Position numbers and translations under genes: made by a program. The notes under the pieces are model-generated. The model was not told the origin of the DNA. It ran no database searches and saw only the letters and a list, made by a program, of their open reading frames with translations. From positions 304,740,031-304,804,030 of the forward strand of contig OX465600.1 in the NCBI GenBank assembly GCA_950022295.1: 64,000 nucleotides of DNA, read 5' to 3'. Source of the DNA: Bromus sterilis (taxonomy: Eukaryota; Streptophyta; Magnoliopsida; Poales; Poaceae). Below are positions 33,490 to 45,628 of the stretch, piece by piece. Within the stretch, counting starts at the first letter, position 1, and each line of letters opens with the position of its first letter.

Positions 33490-34290
33490 GATGACATGGC
33501 AGCTCCTGGTGTCCCACTGCGCTGCCCACGACCGCACGTTCCCCACCCACGCGCTATCCTTATCCTACTCCGACAACCGCACGTTCCCTCACCCAGCCAC
33601 CCAGGAGGTCGCGGCTCCTTTCCATCCCACGGCGGCCTCCTCCAACCAAGCGCCGCCGCTCCTCCTCGCAAGCGCCGTCGCCCCTCCTCGCAGGCGCCGC
33701 CGCCCCTCCTCACACAGCCGGGCCACCACGCGGGAGCCGGCGACCACGATCGGGCCACCATGCGGGCGACGGCTACCATGACGGCGCCACAACGGCGACG
33801 TCCACGGCCGGGCCACCCACCGCCGCCAAGCCTCGCACTTGGCCCGGCTGCCACCCAGCCCCGCCGCGACCCAGGGTGACCGCGCCCAGCCACGTCGTGG
33901 TCGCGCCCCACGTCGTGGTCCGCCTTCCACCGGTCTGCCTCCCACGTCGCGGTCGCCACCATCGACACCCAGGGCCGTTCGGTCCCCGCGCCGTTGCCGG
34001 GCCTCGCCGCGCCGTGGCCGCGCTCTGGCAGCCCAGCGCCCGCTCCATGGCACAGGCATTCACATGCGAAGCAAGAAGCCGAGCACCGTCGAGCAGTGTT
34101 GCTGCGGGCACACATGCATTCACGCATGGTCGGTGGGGTCGACCAGCACGTACGCCGGCCCACGGGTACACGCCGGCGACCTGCTGCAGTACGTGTACCC
34201 ATGGCCATCTGAGTCGATCGGGGGAAAGAGGGAAGCACCATGGCTGGGCCGTGCTCCCTGCCGTCGTCGTGGCCCCGACATTTTGTTTTT
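33490..34290. other. GC-rich block inside the CACTA element, possibly captured host DNA
   Basis: The block is far richer in G and C than the rest of the element and is open in several frames on both strands. The minus frame runs from 34379 to 33423 (318 residues, Arg/Gly/Ala-rich). No domain was recognised and the frames look like composition effects. A captured gene or promoter/CpG-rich fragment is possible but unproven. Confidence 0.35.
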
Positions 34291-34669
34291 ATTTTTGGTA
34301 AATAGATATGCCGACGGTTAGCCCGTAGGCATACTTCTTCGCCAGGATCACTGTGGTGTTGACATGTGGCATACGACATCTAACGGAACTGCCGTCTAAT
34401 TTGTTTGCCGACCAGAAATAGATGCCGACGGTCAAAGTAAAAGCCGTCGGCATAGCTCCTATGCCGACAGTTTTCTGTATGCCGACGGCCTTTCGAGCTT
34501 TGCCGATGAAAGAGACCCCGACGGCTGTATGCCGACGGCCACCGTCGGCATAGCCTATGCCGAGGGTTTTTTGGGCTATGCCGACGACAAAAGCCGTCGG
34601 CAACTAACCGTTTTGGCGTAGTGACTGCTTATTCCATATAATCCAAAACACACGCTTATTTATAATACC

Positions 34670-35260
34670 TAAATAGTTTATCCCCACTAACCTATTTCTC
34701 TTGACATGCAAGCTATCCACATCATCAAGTAGATTCATCATGTAAAAATTATTTTTCATTAACTTTTCATGCATATGCTCCCATTAATTTTGCATGTACA
34801 TGCAACCTAAATAAATCTATAATACCCAAAGAGTTCATTCCCACTAACATATTTCTCTTGACATGCAGGCTATCCACATCATCAAGTAGATCCATCATGT
34901 AAAAATTATTTTTCATTAACTCTTCATTCTTCATGCATATGCTCCCATTAATTAAATAGTTTATCCCCACTAACCTATTTCTCTTGACATGCAAGCTATC
35001 CACATCATCAAGTAGATTCATCATGTAAAAATTATTTTTCATTAACTTTTCATGCATATGCTCCCATTAATTTTGCATGTACATGCAACCTAAATAAATC
35101 TATAATACCCAAATAGTTCATTCCCACTAACATATTTCTCTTGACATGCAGGCTATCCACATCATCAAGTAGATCCATCATGTAAAAATTATTTTTCATT
35201 AACTCTTCATTCTTCATGGATATGCTCCCATTAATTTTACATGTACATGCAACCTAAATA
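34670..35260. repeat. Two-level tandem repeat (about 283-bp higher-order unit)
   Basis: Four copies of a 130-155-bp unit with ATTTCTCTTGACATGCA and CTATCCACATCATCAAGTAG occur. Copies 1 and 3 (AAGCTATCC, GATTCATC) are alike, and copies 2 and 4 (AGGCTATCC, GATCCATC) are alike. The array is thus a duplication of a pair, with a period of 283 bp (34692 and 34975). Confidence 0.85.
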
Positions 35261-35609
35261 AATAATATATTTTTTATGTACTTAGCCTCATGATTTATAT
35301 AATGGGAATTTTTATAAAAAAGTAAATTATGAGTTATATCATATTTTATTTTTCTATGCACATCTATAATTGTTATCATTGTTTTAGGTTTAGCCAAGGG
35401 TGGAGAAGTTTTCACTGTCTCTACTCAACGTTGTTTTCATCTCTTATCGTCTCATCAATATTTTATCAAGGAAATAAATTAATAAAAAAAATATTTTCTT
35501 AGATTTTTTACTTTAAACAATATTTCTTTCAAAAAAGAATTTATAATCAAACTATACTATGTTTAATAATTTTTCTCATGTTTTCAAACATCAAATTATT
35601 TCTTAACAA

Positions 35610-35639
35610 TTCCCGCAGCAACGCGCAGGATATCATCTA
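35610..35639 (+). mobile_element. Helitron-like 3' terminus
   Basis: CCCGCAGCAACGCGCAGG followed by ATATCATCTAG and then T fits a Helitron 3' end (hairpin, then CTAG next to a T). The 34.63-35.64 kb segment including the tandem repeat may be the element. Flanking phrases ATTCCATATAATCC (34630) and GTTCCAAATAATCCC (35640) are similar but not a Helitron feature. Confidence 0.45.
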
Positions 35640-35640
35640 G

Positions 35641-37085
35641 TTCCAAATAATCCCAAACACAAGCACAAGGGAGGCCATAGCTTTCCAATTGGGGATCCGA
35701 CTATCCGAGCTCCACTGGAAGTGAGAATGCTCAAGACATGGAATTTTCTGATGATCAAGTTCCAAAGTCTTAACGACGTACTACCTGCATTGGAAGAAAA
35801 GGTGATTTCAGCATTCTTGAATCCTCTTGCAAAGGAATAAAAGTGATTCCCGCACTCGTGAGTTCTTTTACAAAGGGGATAAATACCACAATTCGACTAA
35901 CCTCGTTTTTTAACATATCGGTAGTTCAAATCCTATCTTACATTTGCAACGCTAACCAAGCAAAGAACTCAATTTTTGGTGGAATCCAAACAACCATACC
36001 ATTTGATCGATGGGAAAGAGGGTCAAGCCAAGGAATTGTGCCTTGTATATGAAGGTTATCCACAGGTTTACACAGGGTCCATACAAGCGATGTCTCTTTG
36101 ATCGGTACAATCGGTTCAAAAAGGGGAGCAAGGAAAAATACGGAAAACCCTAGGATCCGCGTAGTTGAAAGGTACTAGCGGCCCTAAGGTGCGGGTGGTT
36201 GAAAGTAGATCTCCAGACTTTGGGCCAGCCCAAGTAAAACCTGATGCATGAAATCAAGGCCCAAGCTCAACCCGCGCCGGTCAAAAAAATTGGAAGCCCT
36301 ATAGGCCGTGGGCCTTCGTTAAACAAGCTAAATGCAAGGTGTTTCCCAGGCCCAGGCCTAGGATTTTCGGCCAGGCTTTCCATGCCCAGGTCTAGTTGGA
36401 AGGTACTAAAGATACTTATGCTCAGTAGAACAATCGTCCTACTACCAACCCATCTACCGTTGGGGTACCCAAAGAAATCCTAGACGAATCTGGTGAGTAC
36501 ATCGGTACAGATCCGATACTACCACTCTCTGGTGAGGAGTGGTACTATCGGTCTTGACGCATGTACAACCACATCTAGACCAAAAGTACACGCTTGGAAA
36601 GGTAGAGTGGTACTACCACCTTACCGCGACATGTACAATCGATCAACACATACCATGCGCATTTTGATGTATTCTCCTTTTCATACCATCACTCCGGAAG
36701 ATGTCTTGGGCGAAACAAAGATGAGCTCGATGAAGTAGACACCCAAGTCCTCCTCTTCATACCATCATTCCAACTCATAAAGTAAGAAATGTGTCGTAAA
36801 TCCATCTTCAAACTTTTCCTTTTAGAGGGGCAACTACCGTCTTATGCCACGTAGATATACCCATGTAGCTAATGCACACTATTAGGTAGCAATTGTGTAT
36901 TAACATCAACACCAAACACCTAGGCGGAAAATACCCTTTCATCATCTCATTGACGCAATAATATATTTGACAATGTTACAACAATCTGAAGCATCATCAA
37001 TATTATTTAGGTAACCACTCCTTAGCACATCAAGCTTGGAGGATCATGCAATCACCAGTCACACTGCGCTCTGACTGGAAGTTCT
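35641..37085. other. Gene-free stretch
   Basis: No recognisable coding frame or repeat. Short open frames lack similarity. It is probably degraded intergenic or transposon sequence. Confidence 0.4.
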
Positions 37086-38270
37086 TTACTTCCTGTCATG
37101 CTCTATTTTGGAAGATCAATTGGGGACCAATCCTTCTAATATTTGGAGAGCGGTTTTGGAGGGTAGAGATGTTCCTTTTATAGGTCAAATCGTGTGTATT
37201 TTAAATGGGGAAAATACGCATGTGTGGAACACAAACTTGATCGCACGGGATGGTCTTATGAGGCCTTTTGTGTCTAAATTCCGCCCCCAGCTAGTTCAAG
37301 AACTTGTCAATGCTCCCTCGGCAGACTGGACTGTTGACCTGGTAAATCAGGTGTTTCTTTCATTAGATGCTAGAGCTATATTGAGAATTCCTCTATGCAC
37401 AAATAACCAAGCTAACTTCTGGTCATGAAAATTCTAAAGGAACAGTCAGCTTTTTGTTCGATCCGCTTACTGAATGCTTGTGGCTACGAGAAGGCGTCCA
37501 AGTGCCTTTCTGGAGAGCACCCAGGACCTTAGAATATGGACATACATAAATCTAGGTGTGCAGCTTGTGGAAGGTCGATGTCACAATAAAAATAAAGCTA
37601 TTTATTTGGCGTCTAGTTCAGATTTCACTTCCATATGAGGATGCTCGTCTGCACCGAACATGTCGACCGCATGTTGGTTCTTTTTTTGTGGCTCCCAGGA
37701 CTCGTGGAGACACTTCCTCATTAAGTGTTCGATGGCACAATATGTGTGGGTTTCTGGCAGGGATCCTCAACACTTGATGGAAACAAATGATGAGATCCCA
37801 AAAGTTGGTTGTTCTTCATGTTTGAATTGTTATCACATGTGCAGCTAACGAGTCTAGTGATCACCCTTTGTGCCATTTGGACAATGAAGAGGAAGTGGAT
37901 TCATGAAAGCATGTTTCAAATTTCATTTTCACAAATGATTTTATTAACATGTATATTGACGATCTAGATATTCTAAAGAAAATTCCCAACCCGAATCATC
38001 ATACCTTAACAACTCAACCGCTTCACCCTCCTATATGGAAGTTTCCACCTTCTAGTTTAGCCAAGATCAATGTAGATGGTGCCGTTAATAAGGTGGAATC
38101 AAGGGCAGTTTCAGCAAGTTTTGCCAAGATGAAGACCACAATTACAAGGGTGCCGTAACTCTAGTAATTTAGGGGGTAATAGACCCAGATATTTTGGAGG
38201 CTTTGGCGTGCCGAGAGGGTCGGACCCTTGCTACTAATGACTTTATCTAATCAAGATTTATGTAGACCCC
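37086..38270 (+). pseudogene. Degraded LINE ORF2 C-terminal relic
   Basis: Blocks typical of plant LINE ORF2 behind the reverse transcriptase occur in shifting frames: NPSNIWRAVLEGRDVP, VWNTNLIARDGLMRPF and VFLSLDARAILRIPLC at 37125-37410; a zf-RVT-like LWKVDVTIKIKLFIWRLVQ at 37560; and RNase H-like WKFPPSSLAKINVDGAVN followed by ILEALACREGRTLA at 38035-38230. Several stops and frameshifts break the reading. No poly(A) or target duplication was found. Confidence 0.65.
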
Positions 38271-38449
38271 CTCTTGAGTGAATCCTCCCTCTAGCGAGCA
38301 TGACTTTCCTCCCACAAAACTCCCAACGATATTCATTGTTTCTTTCATCAACGCATTTTGAGAAGGGGGGAAATCACGTTAAACCCTATATGACGCCTAG
38401 ATGCGTCATGTAGAGGAGGCTTCGCTAGAGGGCGACCCTACTGCTACGG

Positions 38450-40100
38450 TTGGACAAATCCACGTTTGGTTGTCGTTTCTTCTCCTTCTCCTTTTTCTTT
38501 TCTGTTTTTTTTCTTCTCTTTTCATGCGTATTATAGACAAACTTTATCATGTATGATCAAAAAAATTCATCATACATTAATGAAATGTTCAATGTATATT
38601 TGCACAAACCGCATTGTGCATTATAAAAATGTTCATCGAGTATTAAGAAAATTTTCAATGTATACTAAAATATGTTCATCATATATTAATAAAATGATCA
38701 AATATTCCAAAAAGTGCACTTGCATTATAAAAATGTTCATTGTATATTAAGAAATTGTTCAACACATAGTATAAATGTTCATTGTATTTGAAAACTGTTT
38801 AATGTTTTATCTACAAAATGTTTATTGTATTTAAATAATTATTCAATCCATATATTACAAAATCTTCAATGTATATTAAAAAATTGTTCAGCGTATATAT
38901 TTATCTTTACATTCAATTTTCGAAATAAACCCGAGGAAAAACCAGGATGCTACAGTATGGTTTCCTTTTGTAGAAACAATACTCGTCTGCTACAGTACCA
39001 GGCCACTAATATATATTTTGGTTTAACTGCAAAATGGTCCGGCCCAACCTGGACCGTATGTGTGGTATCTTCACCCACATGATCTTGGTCGTATTCCTGT
39101 AATGGCTAGATTTGAGGAATAAAGTTCTTTCACCGCTAAAAAAACGCATCATCGGCGCTTTATTGTTTATTGTAGGTTAATCACTAATCCAACTTGCCAC
39201 CCAATCTCCCCAGCTTTATTGCATGATGGTTCATTTCATATGCTGGTTTACCATGTTGGTTTTATTTTTTTGTTTTTTTACTATTGTTTCCATTTTCTTA
39301 GTTTTTTTTCGTATATCATTTTTTTTCTGTGTTTTGTTTTCCTTTCCTTTAAATTTTTTTCACTTTTTATTTTTCATTTTATATTTATTTTTTCAAAGAG
39401 TTAACAATTTTAAATACTTTATCTGGGGTATTGAAAATGCTTTATAATTTTAAATGTTCATTTTTTATTAAAATATTTATTGTATACTTCAAATAAGTTA
39501 TTGTATATTTAAGATAACTTCATCTTGGCAATCAAAAAAATTCAACAAGTATATAAAAAAGGTTTTATATAATTCAATATTATTATTTGGCATTCAAACT
39601 TCATCATCCATTTAAAAACATTCATCTTGGCATCTTGGATATAATTAATATTCACCATGTATTAGATAAATATTTATTGTGAATTCAAAAAACTATACAT
39701 CTTGTGAAAATATTCATCAAATATTAAAAATTATTGACTATTTGAAAATATTCATTGTGTATTAAATATGTAGTCATGTGTAAGCAAACATTTATTTGCA
39801 TTTGAAAAATGTTTAGCACGTATTAAATTATGGTAATGTTGTTTTTGAAAAAAAATCAGGGTGAATTTGCAAAATCTATTTTGTATATAAAAATGGTATC
39901 ATATATTCAAAGATAGTTCAACATATTAAAAATGTTCATTGCACATTAAAATACATTCAAAATTTCACAAATGTGCACCATGTATTTGAAAATATTATTT
40001 GTGTAGTAAAAAAGTGTGTGTCGTGTTAATAAATATTCGTCATATATATAAATAAAATTTATCGTATATTAAAAAAATGTTCAATGTTTTTTTATAAAAA
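38450..40100. repeat. AT-rich degenerate repeat of TTCATTGTATATTAA-like units
   Basis: Dozens of variants of AAAATGTTCATTGTATATTA or TTCATCATGTATTAAAAA recur at irregular 25-35-bp spacing from about 38560 to 38900 and 39450 to 40100. They are separated by unrelated sequence (38930-39220) and a T-rich run (39260-39400). There is no gene. Confidence 0.6.
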
Positions 40101-40179
40101 ATAATATTGTATTTTGTATATAATAATAATAATAAAACGACAAAAGCTCTACAGATAGATTCTGCAAAGTTCAGCTGAT

Positions 40180-40545
40180 CACACAAATCAAACAAACCTA
40201 TAAAATATATAATATAAAATAAAGCTTGAACAAGATCCAACCAACCAAGAACTGGTCGGAATTAGGAGGGTTAGGTTGTATCGAGCATACCTGCGAGTGC
40301 TACGGCGGCGAGGAGAAAGAAGATGTTCTCCTCAATGGCGGGGAAATCCTTCGGCGGTGTCCTTCCGGTACCAAAGCGGTGAGGTCGTCGGGAAGTGGAT
40401 CGAGCGGCGGCGCGCAAAGCTTGGTAATGAAGAGGCGACAGGTCGAGACGGTTGTGAGACCGCACAAAGGAGGGGCAAGACACATGGTGCATATGTTGAT
40501 GACTCAAGGAAACGATGTCCAAGCCAAACCAAGTAGATGAGGATA
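40180..40545. other. GC-rich unidentified segment
   Basis: It is open on both strands (for example minus 40624-40271) but without a recognised domain. It precedes the tandem repeat below and could be the end of a transposon or a gene fragment. Confidence 0.25.
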
Positions 40546-40547
40546 AT

Positions 40548-41175
40548 GCCAGGTGATGATGATCCAAATAGATTGTGTTGTGCGAGATTCTCAATTTTTT
40601 TACAAAAAACATCATGTTTTTCAATAAAACAGTCTTTTAATAAAATATACTTAAAACAAAAAAGCATGTATAAAAATATATTGTTCATACAATCTACTTA
40701 TTCCAAACCCTAAAGAAAAGATTATAAGAACGGAGCTCATCTTGACAAAGTGGATGTGGAAAGAGGATGCTAGATGACAATGATCCGAATAGATTGTGTT
40801 GTGCGAGGTGCTCTATTTTCTTCTACAAAAAAAAATCATGTTTTTCAATAAAACGGTCTTTTAGGAAAATATGCTTAAAACAATAAAATCATGTATAAAA
40901 AATATTGTTCTTACAATCCACTTATTCCAAGCCCTAAAGAAAAGATTGTCCAGATGGAGCTCACCTTGACAAGGTAGATGGTGAGGAAAGAGGATGTCGG
41001 ATAATGATGATCCGAATAGTTTGTGTTGTGCTATGTGCTTTATTTTTTTTACAAAAAAACATCATTTTTCAATAAAATAACCTTTTAGAAAAAAAATCTT
41101 ACAAAAAAATCATGTATAAGAAAGTAATGTTCTTGCAATCTACTTATTATTCCAACCCCTAAACAAAGGATTGTG
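40548..41175. repeat. Three tandem copies of a 220-226-bp unit
   Basis: GATCC(A/G)AATAG.TTGTGTTGTG recurs at 40562, 40782 and 41008, each followed by TTTTTCAATAAAA, CAATCTACTTATTCCAA and AAAGAAAAGATT-type phrases. Copies are similar but have small indels. Confidence 0.8.
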
Positions 41176-41640
41176 GGCTGCATAGATCATTTAAATTTGA
41201 TTTTGTGGGATGTTGGCTCTTTCAGATGAGGCTGCAATTGAGATTACTACCAACATAGAAAAGACGGACCGGACGCCGGCTATGTGCGATGCCATGTTGG
41301 TCTAATAACATTGGACAAGCCTGTCCTACTGATCTAATAAACGTGGATGACCTTACATGGAATCCAGAACGTTGCTAGGCTCATTTCGTGACTATTATTT
41401 TTTGAAAAGGAGGATAACCCTCGGCCTGCATGAAATGATGCATGCGGCCATATATTATTAAGAATGTAAAATTCAGCAGTCGAACAACATCGACTCAGAA
41501 ATAAAGAAAAATTAAAACCCGAGGCCGCATGCCTGACGACAGTTACTTCATCAGATAACCATTAACCCTATGATACAAGACCACATCAAAACAATAATTA
41601 CACAACTCCTTGACTACGCCTTCAACAAGGAATCACCGCA
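41176..41640. other. Gene-free stretch with LINE-tail-like phrase
   Basis: TTTTTTGAAAAGGAGGATAA and CCTCGGCCTGCAT at about 41398-41430 resemble a 3' end seen on the minus strand of many Triticeae retroelements. A related phrase, GAAAAGGAGGATTACACCCGG, is at 42940. This is not enough to delimit an element. Confidence 0.3.
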
Positions 41641-41814
41641 CATGTACCGATGCGCGCAGCCTTCTCCACCGCCGCCACGCCCAGCCGCTTGCCACGCACG
41701 CTGGCTCCGCCACTGGTCTGCGCGAACCCAAGGCCGACCCGCTGCGTCCGCGCGTGCTTGAAGGCACCGGGGCGGCCGGAGGAGGACGTCCCGGGCCGAT
41801 TCCCTGTCGGCAAC

Positions 41815-43158
41815 ATGATGAGCACACAGAAGCTCGTCGTCGCCAGCCTCGGCGTTCCAGCCTCCGCGCCCGACGACCTCGACGCCGTGCCCGTGCAGCC
41901 CATCGCCTTGGAGGTGGGGATCACATTCGTCGGGGAGGATGGCCACTTGCTGGCCATCTTATGCCTCCCGGGCTTGATCAAGTTCAGCGACGGGGATACT
42001 GACGCCGACAGGTACCATGGTTCAAAACCTAGTACTCCAGCTTGTCTGTCTTCCTTTTAGTTTTTACTACTGTACTACCAAAGTAGGAGTATAATCATAT
42101 GGCTGTTAAATACTAACGTTCACTTTCTCATACAGGTCGAATCGAGTAGTGGTAATAAAGGCCGGAACAGCAACTCTTTCCAAGGAATTTTGGGAGGAAT
42201 TAATAATTGCTCAAATAAAAGAAAACACTGGAACTGAAAATGCAATTATATATACTCATTGCCAAAACGTTCTTGGTCTTACAAGTGCCAACACTTTAGT
42301 GGTAGTACTACTAATCCCTTCTCCATAGCTAGTCTTACGGTCTTACTACCTCTTTTTTGTCTTATCATGTTACTCATTTGGCTTGGCTTTTTTGGCTGTT
42401 TCTGCCGGAGCACTGCAGTTAGAGGTGACTAGCAGTGGAAAATCCAGAAATGCTTCCTTGGAGGAGGTGAGCTCTATTTATTTATTTGTTGGCATTAACT
42501 GCAAGTTCATCTTATCGGGAAGTGAAAAGATATGAGTGTGGCTTGATTGCTAGTCCCTCCTTTCCGGTTTAAAAGGTCCGCGTGCATCCTTTAGATCATC
42601 AGTTTGACCAATGTAATACTACTGATTTTACATCACAAAATTTATACCATGAAAAAAAATTAAGATTTGAAGTATCTCATGGTATACATTGTATGATAAC
42701 GATATACCATTTTTGTTATATTGGTTAAATTGTCTATCTACGGATATGCATGGGCCTTCTAAACCGAAAAGGATGTAGTGCATATATAATAATATATGTT
42801 TTGAGTTTGACCGCTCTTCAGGTTGTCCCGGCAATTAAATGTCGTTAACAACTTATAGGTGGCCTATATACTAGAGATAATACCCAAGAAAATACTATGA
42901 CAAGCAAAATGGTACATACTGGTGTCTTTAATTTCTACCGAAAAGGAGGATTACACCCGGACTCTACATACATATTGTGTCTTTTGTCTTGTTCCTTTTG
43001 TGTTCTTTTGTCTTTGCTGCAATTTCTCACGAAAACATGATTTCTTGTGCCAAATTTTCTAATAATTCTAGGTACAAGAGCATAGTGGACTTTAAGCACA
43101 GACACATAAAGCTACTGTTGGTGCCAATGCCATTGCTCGTGAAAGTGGAATCCATCAG
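41815..43158 (+). pseudogene. Unrecognised four-exon gene relic
   Basis: Four segments join with consistent splice phases. Exon 1 runs from an ATG at 41815 (frame open back to 41650) to 42011, with STQKLVVASLGVP, PVQPIALEVGITFVGEDGHLL and CLPGLIKFSDGD. Exon 2 is 42136-42301 (RVVVIKAGTATLSKEFWEEL, NVLGLTSANTL). Exon 3 is 42419-42466 (LEVTSSGKSRNASLEE). Exon 4 is 43072-43158 (VQEHSGL, stop at 43093-43095, then KATVGANAIARESGIHQ). Donors and acceptors are GT/AG at each border. One stop codon breaks exon 4, while the sequence after it still reads as good protein. I do not recognise the family. A possible further exon (GKFKGSSQTTSSGEGSSTHE, ends 43423) follows. It is a decayed host gene or captured fragment. 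Confidence 0.5.
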
Positions 43159-43159
43159 G

Positions 43160-44500
43160 TACCTGAATTTGTAGTCTCAAACAAGGAAGTGATTGGCCTT
43201 TTAGTAGTGATTGTAGTTTTGGTTTTCCTGTGATAGCATGATTTGGAATTGTTTGTTTACATGTCAACCATTCTACGATAGAATTGCAAATTTAAATTTT
43301 TTTTGGTTCCTTTTATTTTGAAGGATTTAAATGGGATGGGTAAGTTCAAAGGAAGTTCTCAAACAACATCATCTGGTGAAGGTAGTTCAACACATGAAAA
43401 TGAGTTCGATAATGGCAACCTCAGGTATTATGCAAATGTATCTTTGCGACTTTGCCCTGAGTCAGGGACTATCTATTATCTTAATATGGTGTATAGTTGT
43501 ATGTCCGAGCTAATGAACCCCAAATGCTTAGGTTTTGTATATATACATATAACATGCATGGACACTATCAAATTCTCTGAAACATGTACAACATTACAAG
43601 TAGCATCATAGTACAATCAGTCATCTAGACAATGGATGGGTTCTTGTCACAATATTAATGGGGTTTCCCTCCCGGACCGAGTTTGAATTATCGCTGGTGG
43701 AACTCTGTGTCTCAAATCTTCTTCATCCTTTCTTCTCCACCAAATGAAATACCATGGTCCCATGTTGACATGAGATTGAATATCGTTTCTCTCATGTATA
43801 TAGATTGCACATGTTGCTTTTATATGTACAAAGGGGAGGACTCTCGCAAATAGACCTTACAACCCTCTTTATAGACGGATATCGCCATGCCCGAAACGGA
43901 AACACAAGGGTCGTAAGCGCGTTGTAGGGTGTGGCATGCCAGCCAGCCAACATCCTATTTACCTTAAGGGTAGCATGCTTACGATGAAGATTGATCAAAT
44001 GCACACCCTGATCACATATAATAAAGTATAATTTCATAATCGACACCTTGCAAAATCAAGTAGAATAGATTGGACAACAGAAAGAGATGGAAACATCAAT
44101 CAAACCTGACAAAAGGATGGTTCATATCGAAGCAGCCTAGGAGTCTAAATAGATAGCAATGTGACCGTGGGAGCAATCATCATTGCCCAGAAGCAACCAG
44201 GTGATTTGGCAGTAAGTGCCTGTAAGCCGAAGCTCAAGCAGGGGAATCTCTAGTATAGGCAGTTCGAAAAGGATGCGTTTATGTACAACTACTATATCCA
44301 AAAGGCTTAGATCTCCAAAAGGTGCCTCTCCTCCTAAAAAAATACAACAGGCAAGAAGCATAAATACAAGTTTATGACAGATGATGAGAGAAATAGTAAA
44401 TAAAGGTAGAGAACTCTGGAAATAAGAAAGTACAAGAGCTGATGTTGCTATTACGTAGGCGATGGTTCTACTTTCTCTTGGGCCGCTTGATCCCACCGGC
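43160..44500. other. Mostly gene-free stretch
   Basis: Apart from the possible exon at about 43335-43423 (Ser/Thr/Gly-rich, ending at a GTATTA donor), no coding sequence was recognised. 43800-44100 contains unresolved repeat-like sequence. Confidence 0.35.
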
Positions 44501-44502
44501 GG

Positions 44503-44848
44503 GAGCATCCACTCGCAACTAGGGGGTTCATTTTCGACACCCAGTTGCAAGTTAACCATCTACTCGCAACTAGGGGTGTACCTTTTCATTTCCACCCCAG
44601 TTGCAAGTCAACCACTGACTCACAACTGTGGGGTGACTTTTTATCATTTTTCAGTCCAGTTGCGAGTCGACCACAGACTCGCAACCCAAGCGTTGAATTT
44701 TCATTTTCACATTAGTTTCAAACCAACCACGGGCTCACAACTCCGGGGTTGACTTTCAATTTCTACCTCGGTTGCAAACTACAGACTCGCAATTGTGTGG
44801 GAGACTTTTTCATTTTCTACCTCAATTGCAAGTCCACAACCAACTCGC
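44503..44848. repeat. Diverged tandem repeat, unit about 60-65 bp
   Basis: About five to six units each contain ACTCGCAACT(A/G)GGG, a TTTTCATTT-type T-rich middle, and CCAGTTGCAAGTC(A/G)ACCA. The two ends of each unit are imperfect inverted copies (ACTCGCAACT / AGTTGCGAGT). Units at about 44509, 44569, 44629, 44685, 44740 and 44785 are progressively diverged. Confidence 0.75.
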
Positions 44849-45540
44849 TGTTGGGATACGGGGCAGAAAACACAAATTTTTTATACCTAGGGTACCCGAA
44901 CCCAAGATCTATGCTATGGCGATGTAATGTAACGGAGGGAATCGGTGTTCATACCTTTGAAGACCGAAAGAGGGAAACGTTCTTGCGAACGTGGTTGGCG
45001 TAGACTCTGATCTACGACCTCCCTATCGTGTAGAAGACCACCACCGGCGAGGATGACTCCCGGTAAACCTCCAGCGACGAAGCAGCACCACAGGTGTAGT
45101 GCCTCGAAGAGATTATACACGTACGACACAATCGATGTTCCTCCCGGGCTCCGAACCAGGCGAGCAGCGGAAAGAAGACGGCTACGGATCCCGACTCCGG
45201 CAGAGCGACGGCCTGCCTTATGGTGGAGAACTCCAATCCTAGTGCAGACTCCAAACAAGGGGAGTCCACTTCCGGAAATGGAGAAGGAAGAAGAAGGAGA
45301 TTAATTGTGTATGGAAAAAGGGGGGTCTACCCCTCTATATAAAGGCCAAGGGGGGTGTGATCCCTCTTCCCTCCCCCATGTGGGACTAAACCCCCAAGGG
45401 GGGGAGGGCGCCGGCCAAGGGGGCGGATGGGCCCCGATTGAGCAAGTCAGTAACAAATAAAATGTATTATTTAAAAAATCCAATTTACTGTCTTGATCTT
45501 CTAACAAATGCCCAGTAATAACCATTTTTGAATGGTTACA
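44849..45540 (-). mobile_element. LTR-like sequence, probably minus strand
   Basis: It begins TGTTGGGATACGG at 44849 directly after a tandem repeat unit. On the minus strand it has a TTTATATAGAG TATA box (about 45336-45346) preceded by the AGTCCCACATGGGGGAGGGA type sequence common in Triticeae LTR promoters. A right end at GGTTACA (45540) is possible, but the expected 5-bp duplication (CTCGC) is not there, so the right border is uncertain. No coding region is attached, so a solo or truncated LTR is inferred. Confidence 0.45.
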
Positions 45541-45628
45541 AGTTCAGGTACATGCATGATTTTACTTACATATTACTGGTATATGTGGCAACAAAAACGA
45601 ACAGAAGAATCAAAGAGGTGTGTAATAT

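Larger units (their letters stand above)
31593..34623. mobile_element. Complete non-autonomous CACTA element (3031 bp)
   Basis: The left end CACTACGCCAAAATCGC and the right end CGGTTTTGGCGTAGTG are inverted repeats, with ACT on both outer sides (31590-31592, 34624-34626), the 3-bp duplication expected for CACTA transposons. Subterminal copies of ATGCCGACGG / CCGTCGGCAT fill about 31620-31780 and 34305-34605. No transposase is encoded. The interior holds a 670-bp-period direct repeat and a very GC-rich block. It inserted downstream of the SMP gene. Confidence 0.92.

Noticed and set aside
33423..34379. Long minus-strand open frame (318 codons) and several overlapping plus-strand frames
   Set aside because: All are open because of extreme GC content. 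They are Arg/Gly/Pro-rich, have no domain, and overlap each other inside a CACTA element.
38560..40100. Possible CRISPR-like array or satellite of regular units
   Set aside because: Spacing and sequence of the TTCATTGTATATTAA-like units are irregular, and the context is a plant genome; it is AT-rich degenerate repeat.
44849..45540. Complete solo LTR with defined borders
   Set aside because: The 5-bp target duplication expected from the left border is not found at the right, so borders and status stay uncertain.
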